From: Chionis minor
Taxonomy: Eukaryota > Chordata > Aves > Charadriiformes > Chionididae
Assembly: GCA_013398295.1 (NCBI GenBank)
Contig: VZSF01009841.1
Location: forward strand, 226,845 to 290,844
Direction of reading: 5' to 3'
DNA: 64,000 nt
Shown: piece after piece, positions 37,601 to 49,600 of the stretch
How positions within the stretch are numbered: position 1 is the first letter of the stretch
Layout of the letters: each line of letters starts with the position of its first letter
The notes under the pieces: generated by a model
Told to the model about the DNA's origin: nothing
The model's input: only the letters and a program-made list of their open reading frames with translations
Database searches by the model: none
Translations under genes and position numbers: made by a program

Positions 37601-40600
37601 AATGTGCAAAACAAGTATTATATCTGGAAGAAATCAGATCTATCAAATATGAAAAGAAAAAGGTTGCTGTAACATAAGCGGGACTGAAGGGTTTTATTGT
37701 GTTTATTAAAGATCAACTGGAACTGGAAACCAAACCTGAAGACTGTGTAGCTACTAAAAACTTAATTTGCTTTCTCTTTCTTTCCCTTATTCCTGAAGGA
37801 TCTTCTTTCTTTAAAATATCGTCCCTATCTTGATACAAACAGCAAATACCTTCAGTGATTTACACTACAGCCATCTGGTTTCTAACTTACAAAGACGCTT
37901 TTGAAGCCTTCAGTCACAGACTAACATGGAGACTTCCTCTCCCACCCACACTACCTAAGCCACCCACCCCCAGGCACTAACACACCATAGAATAGGAAAC
38001 ACATGGAAACCCATACAGCGGAGAACAGAAATGCTCTGGCTGGTCTGTTATGATCCATAACGAGCTACTCGTGCAGGTGGGGGGAGTCCCAGCACCGATG
38101 AAACCAGTGATATTACTTGTAAACTGGAACTGAGCCAGCCCCTCGACCGCTGAGCGTGCGGTTGCACGCAGGCTTTCACAGGTTTCTCTCTCTCTCAGGG
38201 CAGATCCACGGGGTACAGCTCTCAGGGAGGAAATTTTAAGAAGCCAACGCGCTGCAACAGCAGTGCTGAAACCAGACAGCTACAAAAGAACCTGCAGATT
38301 GCGAGTATTTTCTTTCTTGTTTTGGAAGGGTGAAGAAGCACAAATGTGCGTGGCTAAGTTGCAACACCTCTGCATCAATGTTGTCACCGTTGCTGCAAAG
38401 AACAAACAGGGGCAAGCTCTGCTATCATTTTCCATCTCTGTTCCTCTTCAAAAGGCAGTCACAAATTCTCATTATAAGTGATGTTTTTACTTTTGCTAAT
38501 GGGGACATCTTGTTAGCGCCAAGGCAGCAGGACGAGGAATCTGTAATTTTAGATTCATTCTATCACACCAGAAAAACAAGCTAATGAACCAATTTAATCC
38601 AGACAGAAGCAATGCCTGGCAAAGTTCGTTCAGCAGTTCAGAGAATCTTTCCTTGCATCAGAAATGTTTATACTTAACAACGGACTTCCCTGTGAAAGGC
38701 TTTCACAGAGACTCCTTCTCACCCCAAATACGCAAAACCCAGCTTCTTCATAGGAACTCAAGATAATTTCTCTAGAGAAGAAATGGAAAAAACTGAAAAT
38801 TAGTTTTGAGGCTACTGAAAGTAACACCTAGTTTTTTGTGAGCACCCAGCAGTATTTCTCCCTCCCTGCAGACAGCAGTACACCATCTACACCACCAACT
38901 GTTTCTTTGCGAGGGTCTTAAACCTGCACTGAGCTTTGGTAGCTGCAAATTGATGAGAAGTGGCAAAACAAACTAAATATCCCTTTTTAGGGCTCACTGA
39001 AGGGACTATACTCTGGGTCAATAACCAAACTGTCTTTTCTTAAGATTAAACACCCTTTCAAGTCTTACATGCAATGTCATGATTCAAATGTAGTTTCAGA
39101 CAACTTGCACTGGGTATCTAAAGAGCAGTAGTAAAGCTATTTATCTGCCATCTTCTGGTACTAGTAATCTTTGTCATTTGAGAACACAGAAATGCACAAG
39201 CCAGGAAAGCAAAGTTGTGCGTATCTACAGGGTGAAAAAAAACCCCAAACCTGTATTACCCAAGATTTTTTTTTCTCATCCTAAAACAGGAACCAATAGA
39301 TTTACCATACCATGTAATCTGCATGCTTTGTTTTACTAAAGCATTAAGCAACGTGCTGCCGAAAGGAAGTGTCTATGACGACTGTTTAAAGGAAGTTAGA
39401 AGATAAATAAAATGCAAACTGAGCTGTTACATCTCCCTAACTCCAGCTGCACCCTCATGCACAGTGACAACGCTCCCGAGGCAGAGGCACAGGCACTAGT
39501 TTGCCCGTTAACAAGAGCAGCTGTGAGCCAGCAGTGGTCTGGAGCCACTCACTGCCTTTCTTTTGTCTTACCACAGCGATTTGTCTTGAACATGGTCACA
39601 AGTTGTTAACACCTGGGAGATACGCAAAGAGCAACAGCAGAGCTGATTCTCGGGCTTGTCAACTGGTGCACAACACTTGTGAACTGCTAGCACCAAAGAA
39701 ATGTAATGGCTCCAAATGAAAACAGGCTACCAGTCCTGCAACTTAACCTCTTCAGGACTAGATCTCCAGATCATCCAGCCTGGAAGACTGGATGACAGTG
39801 TTTCTTCCTTAAAAAGATGACTCGTTTGCAAAGTCATCATTTTAGGATGAGGGGCAATGGGTATAAACTAAAATATAGGAAGTTCCATCTGAACCTGAGG
39901 AGGAACTTCTTTCCTTTGAGGGTGGCAGAGCATTGGGACATGCTGCCCAGAGAGGTGGTGGAGTCTCCAACTCTGGAGACATTCCCAACCCACCTGGACG
40001 CCATCCTGTGCCACCTGCTGTAGGTGGACCTGCTCTGGCAGGGGGGTTGGACCAGATGATCTCCAGATGTCCTTTCCAGCCCTTAACATTCCGTGATTCT
40101 GTGAAAGTCAGGCACTAGCTCAGATGAGCTCAGTGAAGAGAGTGTAAAAGGAAAAGCAGACACGTGAAAGCTTGTTCTCAACCAGGCCGTGGCTGCTTCT
40201 ATGCCACTCTCCAACTCAATGAGCAGGACCCGTGGCAGCCTGCTCCGTACAGTCTCTCAAGTAACAATTATATACAGCATGGGGAGGGGGTCCTCTCATT
40301 CACAACCACATCAAAGAACAAGCTTCTCCAAGCTGAATATTTAGAGTTGAAAGAATTGAAAAAAAAAAATAAAAATCAGGAGACACTGGACATTTCTCTC
40401 ATTCTGTAGGTGAGGTTGCTGTGCAACCAGCCTGATGAGTAGCACGGGCTCTGGAAATTAATCACACTCAGCAACACTCAATATTCTTTGTATGTGGGTT
40501 ATAGGCGGCAAATGGGAGCAATGAATAATACAGTTGCAAACCACAAAAGTATGTGTGAAAGGAGGAGGATTTGACACACAAAGCGGGCTCTGGCAGTTTA

Positions 40601-43600
40601 CAAGACCTGAGGGTAGAAGACACCAAGAGATATCTGCAGATACATTTTATCTTGATAGATGAAGAAGCGCTGCTCATTTGAGATCACACAGGCTGAAACC
40701 TTTCACTTGCATGATCTGTATTCATGCCCCAGCAGTGAGGCAGAGTACCCAACGGCAGAACCCGGTTCCGTGCTGAAGTGTTGCTCCTCATTTTGCCTGA
40801 TGGCACCCTCAAGTCTGAGGATCTGACCCTGGGCAGGTAATTTTCATTACCATTCAGAATTTTAGGAACCCACCTTAGAAGTTGTGCTGAGTAACTACAA
40901 TACTTGTTTTCTACATGACACACATTCCTGTCTAGTTTCTGTTTTGCAAACTATGGCAAAATTTACTATTACAGAATTACAAAATACTTCAGCGCCATTC
41001 AAAGTCAGAATCAGAACTTACTATAGATACTCCCAACTCGAATAAAAACCTTCTCCAATCCCATAACTGCAAATAAGTCAAACAGTGAGATTCATAAATG
41101 CATATAGCAAAAGTAGATAGCCATTTTTGTTTGCATTTCTGGTTTAGGATTTGGAAAAAAAATTAAGCTAAAACAAAGACTTATTTTTCATGCACTAATA
41201 TGATTCCCAAAACCAGGTTGCGATTCCCAAATCAGGTTTTGAGATTTAAGGCTACATAATGCATTTTGGGTTGTGGTTGCTTTTAAAACAATACATGTGT
41301 GCCTTTCAAGCACAATTCCCTTGACCTATTTCTCTCCACTGACACTAGAAGAGGACAAGATGACTAACCCTTCTATCAGCACCTGAAGTTCAGATGGGAC
41401 ATTTGTCTCCACTCTGTCACTATCTGAGCGGTCAGGGTTCTGATCAGCCAAGCACACAGAATCACACACAGCTGGAGCAGCTTGAAAAGAAAAAACTAGC
41501 TTCCACGTGTCACAAACTGGGAATGCCACATTCATATACTCTTCTGAAAACTATCCCTTCGTACTCTCGACTTCCGTATATGAAGTAAAAGTTATCCTTT
41601 TCCAATCTCACATGGATAACCTGAAGAAATATTAATTATTGGTTTCAATGAGTTCAGATGCTATAAGGAAAAACATCACAGGAAAGAAAAAAAAAGCTCA
41701 AGGAACAATTTGTTGTAAGAATTCCACAATTTTTTTTTTTAGTGAGCAAAATATCACTCTTGCTTTTTTTTCTGAAATACCACAGCCATTCTGCCTGAAT
41801 GTTCAGATACATTGCTGTCAAAAGCCCTCAGAGTAAGCACTGTGCAGAGGAAACCTTAGCAACAGGTAGTGCTTCACTAAAACAACTTAGTAATGTTGCA
41901 TGATATTGATTAAGCACCTGTCTTAAAAGAAAATGCCCCAAGCCTGTCAGTGTTTAAGAGGCATTTAGACAATGCCCTTAATAACATGCTTTAATTTTTC
42001 GTCAGCCTTAATCGCCCAGGCAGTTGGACTAGGTGATAGTTGTAGGTCCCTTCCAACTGAAGCGTTCTGTCCTAGTCTACATTACTTCAGCAAAGACTCT
42101 CCATGTCGTAATGAAAACTCAGTTGGCTCCAGCAGATTCAGAGAACAGACAGAATTGCAGCAGAAACCAAAGTTCTATGCTTTAAGACAGACTACTTCTT
42201 GGGAAGATATTTACTGAACAATTACATCACTGGCACAGACATTTTTACACCCATAATCCTATTATTCTCCTACTGTAGACAGTGTCTAACACAGAAAGAG
42301 ACCGGGGAACAGAATGACAACATCAAGTAGGTGTTTTTTTGTGGTTTTTTTGTGTGGGGTTTCCCCCCGCCCCCCAGATCACTTATAGGAAGATGAAGCT
42401 ATTACTTGCTTCACCTCTGTGGCATTTTAGAGTTTCCACAGAATGAACAATTATATACAACCTATTGTTCACTTACCCTGCTGTCTCTGTACACATCAAA
42501 AACAACTGAAAAGGAGAAAAAAATATATGTTAATCTTAAAAGATATATAATTTCACATAAGACGTCTAAATCTGAATAAATACTTGTGTACACAGCACAA
42601 TCTGCGACATCAGTGTGTCTAAAGAACTGCAAGCCAGAATTAGGTTCATTTCAAAGAGGGAGCTGAAACATTTCAAGAACTACTGTTAATGCACTGAGAG
42701 ATCGGCTGCCGGGTTTTCCATTTAATGTTGTTTTCTTCTGTTGATTTTTCCCCTCGGTGAAGAACATTTGATAAACTCTTAGCCCAGAGAGAAGCTTATC
42801 TTCAACATTACCGCTGTTTGGTTTCCAGCAGAACAGAGAAATTTCAAGGAAGGATCAAGACTTCAGCGCGCTAGACTTCGCACAAACATTTAGTCAGAGA
42901 AAGTTCCTGCTTGAGGGAGATTAGGACTTCAGCACAAAACAAGACAAACAGGTGGTAGGAACAAAGGGGTCGATGGGCCGCTGAGGAGGAGGTGGCAGTG
43001 AAATGGTTATGTTTAATGTAGCCCAGAGCAGATGCAGCACACCTACTGATTATCAACAGCTCTTTCAAACAGCCCCTTTGCTAATGGGTGACTGACGCAA
43101 AGCTGCCTCTCTAGCTCCATTGTTGTCCCTCCCCTTGACTTAATTAAGTGTGAATCTTTGTACACGCATCTTTGTATTAGCTTCTGTTCTGTATGGGTAA
43201 ACAAACCGTCCTCTTTCTATTCAGCTCCGGGAAACTGACAGATAAGCATTCAGGCATGACTACATGCAGAAGTTGTACCAGTTTAGCAGAAAGAATGAAA
43301 AGGAAAAGCCAGATTTAGAAAAACCTCAGACAAATGCTGTATTGTCACTTCCTTCACTAGTAAGGAGGGGAGTATTTCAGCTAAGAGATTTCCCAATACA
43401 TGTGGGATAAACTAAACTCCGGATATGACTGAAGAACACTTAAGCCTCAGGAACTACTCAGGAAGCTGCTCGTCAGTAACAGGGACAGTGATTGATGGTG
43501 TTCATGCATGTAAAGCTAAATCAGCAGCTTAATCTAACATTTCATGCAAAGTTGGCCAGGCTAAGGGTAAAACACAACCCAACACCACCAAAGCCAGTCA

Positions 43601-46600
43601 CGTAACTGCTTTTGACCGTACAGGCGAAAAGTCCACACTGCTTTTTGCACAAGCTCAGTTACGTCAATTTAAAATGTGACTCCAGAATTAAGAGCTATGA
43701 TTTCCTTGAGAAGACAAGCCCTTGGTGGCTAAAGGCATCAATGTCAAGAGGAGCACAGCAACCCTAAGTTTCTTCTCCAGCTGTTCAACTGAACTTGTTG
43801 CCTGTACTGTGTACTCTCATTAGTCATACTTCATTAATGAAAGACTTGCATCTGAGCTTTATTATAAAATGACGCCTGTCAGCTTAAAGCAAGCCTATGG
43901 CAATCATTGAAGCTAATGGCGTTTAGCGGAATTACATCCCCGTTAAGACTGATTGCACATTGGTGACTAGTTTGGGACACTCACAAACACTGAACAGAGA
44001 ACAAAACCTGAGCTGTTCCTTCTTGTTAGGGACCACCTCAGAGCAGGAGTGTCATGGGCCAGCGAGACAATAGTAAAACTTTATCAGCAATTTGTCAAAA
44101 TAGAGGGCAAAACCAGGCTCAACTCTACGGTAAATACCAATACCTCCAGAACACTCTTCTTACTGTGCTCTTATGAAAAGTACTTAGAAGGTTCTAACAT
44201 CATTTAGAAGTATTTATAAAGCATTCACCCATCTGTTATCCCACTGCTCTGACTCTGCAATGCTTCAGCTGCTCTGACTCAACTCTTCCATCTGGAGATG
44301 CTACCAGACCAACTGGAAAAAGCAGAGCAAACAGCATCAAAATCCCCAACGAAACAAGAAGGCAGGAAAAAAGCTATAATACCTTTCCTTTTAAAAGCAA
44401 ACAAACAAGCAAACCCAGATTTTTACTGTTAACAACACATATGCTACCAGACAGTAGATCAAGGGATAAGCTGGGTTATGAATGAAGGGTGGTAAAAAAA
44501 AAGAAACAAACAGAAAACATTTTCTGCGTGGCATTTCTCTGCAGTAGGACAAGTCACCAGCATTTAGTACCTAAGAACAAAAGGTTAACTAACCTTCATC
44601 CCAGAAGGTCACCCTGAAACCTCCTTTTCCCAGAAGGTAACTCAGATGGCATAGTTTTATGTCCTTTACATAAGATGACACTTCAGACCTTTCAGTTCAG
44701 CAGACAGCAGTTTCAGAGCCTAAATCTAGGCATCAATTTCCAGAAATAGTGCCCTGAATTCTTATCTCTCAGTTGATTACATATCGGCTAAAATTACTTT
44801 GGAACACAGAGGAAAATTAAAAGACAGTAATCAGAATGTCAGATCTATGGGACTGATCTTACTTGAAAATATTAGGGCTATGGACCTATTAAATTCATAT
44901 ACTGATTTCCAGACTACTAGTCTTCTTCAAGGAGCGGTCCTTGAGAATTTCGCCGGACCGAAATGAAGAAACCCTGCAGAGTCAAATTATTAAGAATATG
45001 ACAGACTTGCATTAGAAGTTATCTTTTTCAGCAAGTCATAGAATCATTTAGGTTGGAAAAGACTCTTAAGATCATCAAGTCCAACTGTTAACCTAGCGCT
45101 ACCAAAACCACCACTAAACCATGTCCCTCAACACCACGTCTACTCATCTCTTAAATACCTCCAGGGATAGCGATGCCACTTCCCTGGGCAGCCTGTTCCG
45201 ATGCTTCACAACCCTTTTGGTGAAGAAATTTTCCCTAATATCCAATCTAAACCTCCCCTGGCGCAACTTGAGGCCGTTTCCTCTTGATAAGATCTCCCCA
45301 AGTCAGACAGGACAGATCTATTTGACCGCTCTAGTGGCTCAGCAAAATAATTAACCATGTTAAAACTTATGTAAATGTTCAGAATTCAAAGCTTTATAGA
45401 AGACAATACAACTGCCAGAAAATTCTTACGTTTACGTATTTTACTAAACTCAGGTTTGGCACACACCAGACCCAATTTACATTTCTTCATCATATTTTTC
45501 ATCACTCCTGATCACCCACCACAACAGAACACGACACAATTCTCAATTCCGTGTCAGGAAACTATTTCCAGTAAGATTTGCAAAGGACTCCACATTCAAA
45601 GAACAAGACAATTAACCTGGGCTGCTTAGGTGTATCAAATACCATGGCATTTATTCAAAAGTTTCAGCAGCTAAACTGCTGTACCTCAATATTCTAGAAG
45701 AAATTGTTATTTGCCTTATAAATACTTAAAGGGAGGGGGCCAGGAGGAGGGGGCCAGTCTTTTTTCTGTGGTGCCCAGTGATAGGACAAGGGGCAATGGG
45801 TATAACATCAAATATAGGAAGTTCTATCTCAACATGAGGAGGAACTTCTTCCCTTTAAGGGTGGCAGAGCACTGGCACAGGCTGCCCAGAGAGGTGGTGG
45901 AGTCTCCGACTCTGGAGACATTCCAAACCCACCTGGATGCCACCCTCTGCAACCTGCTGTAGGCGAACCTGCTCTGGCAGGGGGGGTTGGACCAGAGGTC
46001 CCTTTCAACCCCTAATATTCTGTGATTCTGTGATTATAACTTCTTGAAAAGAAACTTAAAAATCATTTCTTCAAGGAATACATCCATAATTTAGCAACAA
46101 ACATCTGACAAGATCTTTACAAACACGTATTCTTTTTACTACTGAATGTCTTTTGTTAAGCATTTCCTACCTCTAAATCTTTTCAGGTTTAGAAATTTTC
46201 TTAATTAAAAACAAATACAAGGGGAAAAAGCCTTCAAAAAAAAAATCATTATGTCTTCTGAAGGGATCTTTCATTCATTGTGTGTTCCTGAAAGCCTCCA
46301 GCCTATTCCTTCAACGTTTTTTTGTTCCCAATTTCATAGTCATTCAGAAACTACGTTGCTCTGCATGCTCTAGCTCCAAGACCTTTACGATTCTCCCAAG
46401 TTAAAAAGAACCAAGCACTGTGAAAGCAACAGCTGTGAAGAGAGAGATGCCCATCCACAGACTTAAAATACTGGGGATGCCATTATTTATTGAGAAGTAC
46501 CTGGTTTTCCACTGATCTCCAGCAGTAAACTGGAATATAGCACATTGCAACTCAGTGGGCTATGGAGGAAACAAGCCTGGCTCAGCCAACAGCAAGGGGG

Positions 46601-49600
46601 CAGGAGAACAGGTCTCATTTCTATGGAGTTAGCCCTGTAAGCCCTTTCAATTTCAAACCTCCCAGTACTTTGCAAAAGAGCTTCAAAGAGACAGACCCGT
46701 CTTTTCTGTTTTTAAGCTTTGTAACTATGTGTGCAATAAGTATTTAAAAAACTTCATAAACATCCTTCTTCCCTCCCCCATGCTCCCCTTGCTAACTGAA
46801 GCCTTAAGATACTTACAGTCTTCATCCAAGAATTTATACTGTATGTGTTTCTTGAAAAACTCCTGTATTGATCTACAGATCTCCTCATGTTGCTTAGAGA
46901 TGTGATCGTAGTATTGAGTGTAGTCCCTCTGTGATATACCTGTCAATAATTTCAGTTGATTATAAAGAGCTTTAGGCATGCAAAAAAACCAACCAGGAAA
47001 AATGCAGTTATCAGTCATGCATGTTATCTATATTTCAGAAGACAGAGCTCTCCCAAGTTTCAACCGTTAAGAATTACTTACTGTTTGGCTTTATTCTCCA
47101 ATACTTAAAGCACCTCCATTAGGAATGTTTTCCTTGAATGGTTCTACCCTACATTTTGTGAACCTCATTTTATATGTACACCCTTTGATTATTTTAAAGC
47201 GCATTTCAGGAGGAACCTTTGCCTGCATTTAAGTTTCCAGTTCCTGCCTTTTCCTTTCAATTTTATTCCCCCTGGTTACTCTGGTCAAAAATCGTTTCTG
47301 TTCTGCACATCAGATGTAGAAATCAGAATTTGGAACCATGAAATCAAAGGGGTAGAGGCCAGGCTTGCAGATTAGTGAAGATGATAGATCCTAGCATACC
47401 ATAAAGATTCTCATTTAACTGACTTTTTAAGCATGGAATAAAGCATATCTGTTTGATAAGGCACTACAGCCGAAACCTTAAATCCTAAAATCAACGGGAT
47501 GGCATCCCTTATTTCTTCCATTCAGCCCCCTCGAGGGCTGTCTTGCATATCTGACATTAGTTAAACTATTCCAGCTACATCACAAGCTCTTGATTTCAGA
47601 TGTTTGTTTGTCTACAAGACAATAGTTTAAATTGACATCAACAGGATTATACTTGCATGCATCTTAAGTGACAAGTTGTCATACAGGATGTCAACATAAG
47701 CTACCGCAATACCCTGCTGGACAAATATCACATCAACGTTTGCCCCATCAATGCAGAATGAGTAACTCATGCTATTTAGGGGAAGAAAAAGCCAGAATCC
47801 TCCAAGAAAGAGGCATCAATGATGGCAGTTTGCTGTTTTAACTGTGAACAAAACACAAGAGATGAAGTTTTACTGTAAGACAATGCTGACTACCTCCAAA
47901 GACGTGCTCTTTAAAAAAGTTCATGTTAAGTTTATGATGTCAGTGGAACTTTGAATTATTAATACCACTGCAAAGCTTAACTCAGGTCTAAAAACATAAA
48001 CAAAGAGGCGGTAGCATCTCAGGGAATGCAGATGTGTAACTGGAAAATCATTCACTACACTGCGCAATATCACTCCTTAGCTTGAGTGACAGGCTTATTA
48101 ATTCTAAGAGCATGTGAACATATTGTGAAAAATCTTGAACTGTCTTCAGAAATGCAGCTGGAGTGTTACTAAAAAAAACCCCCATACTGGCAGATCTACC
48201 AGGTTTCAAAACCTAGTAATGAAACGTACAGACTGTTTAATTAGCCAGTGTACAAATACTTTGAGGTATTTGAAAGTAAATATCACTATATATATATTCT
48301 ATAATAAATTCTATATTCAAATATTTTAGAGGTCATTACAGTTACGCATGTCTCGCAATTGTGGTGTTCCAGCAGCACATAACAGGGCAGGATCCAGCTC
48401 TTCCCCACTCAAAAACCTGCGTCAGCAGCCATTAAACAATACTGACTTAATGGAGAATCTCTGCTATTAGCAAGCTAAAATCTGTTACAGAGAACTGTAA
48501 TAAACCCTGCAATGGCGTGAATGGAGAGAGAATGGGAGGATGAGTGTGGAAGCACCAGAAGGAACAGCCAAATAAAAGAGCTATAAGAATGGCATGTGTT
48601 GACAGCACCTAGATTAGCACATCCCAAAACATCTATGCGCCGTGGAGCTCCACAGGACACCCAGACCAGGGAACAAAGAACAGTGAGAACATTCCTAATG
48701 GTTCACAGAGGTGGGACAGAACGGAGGGACAAATTGTTGACAGCTCCTAACAGGTACAAAAAGGCACATCCAAACCAAGCAGACAGTCACCGTGCTGAGA
48801 AGCCAGGAGAAACAACGAGGACTAGATAGCTAATAACCCTTCACTTCCATACCATCACAAGGAATCCTGCACAGATCACTTGTACGTATGCATCTTGGTG
48901 CTTGTGAATATGTAGGTATGAGACAGACAACATGAACAAACTTTGTTTTATTTTAAAGTAAAAAAAAAAAAAAAAAAATCACCTTCCTTCCTATAAAGTC
49001 TCGATTAGAGCTTTGCTATATCACTGTTCTAACATTTCCTTGTTAGAAGAGTTGAGACAGAATGACTCAAATCTTGCTAAGGACAAATGTGCATCAGTCC
49101 TGTGTTATTTACATTGCCTGTTCATCTTTAAAGATTCCATGGTAGACCACACCAAAACAGAATTCAAACGCCAGAATAGTATTTAGCCTGAAATTAAACC
49201 CCTCAATTCAAACACCTGTATGTGCACTAGATATCTAAGCTCCTGTTAAAGTCAGCAGAAAATAGTCAATACATCTAGAGGAGTATAATTCAGCTAAATT
49301 TACCCTACAGCTGCCTAAAACCCACGGTTCAGCACAGCTTGCCTGCCTGCCTGTCTCAGGTCTCCCAGTGCACCCACCAGCTCTCTGAATGCTGTGGCTA
49401 CCCCTAGCTGGTCAGTGCCACTTGAAACATTTTACGTTTAGCTTTTTGAGCCAGGGTAACAGATAGACAGGTTTTCTGACTCACCTACACTGAATATAAT
49501 ACGAGCTCAGACACCTCATACACCCGTGGACACGTTCTGACCTCCCCAACGTCCTGCATATAATATCCACATTTTATCAGCGTAAGACCCAACTGCCTCT

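Larger units (their letters stand above)
36699..42476 (-). other. CDC123 intron with two CR1 fragments
   Basis: 5.8 kb. It contains an A20 run (36742-36761), a recent-type CR1 (39845-40104) and an old CR1 relic (41945-42072). A short exon-like open segment at 41383-41480 on the gene's strand is discussed as a finding. Confidence 0.85.
42506..46816 (-). other. CDC123 intron with two CR1 fragments
   Basis: 4.3 kb. It contains CR1 copies at 45036-45286 (sense to the gene) and 45713-46035 (antisense). Otherwise it is unique AT-rich sequence with no other gene recognised. Confidence 0.85.
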
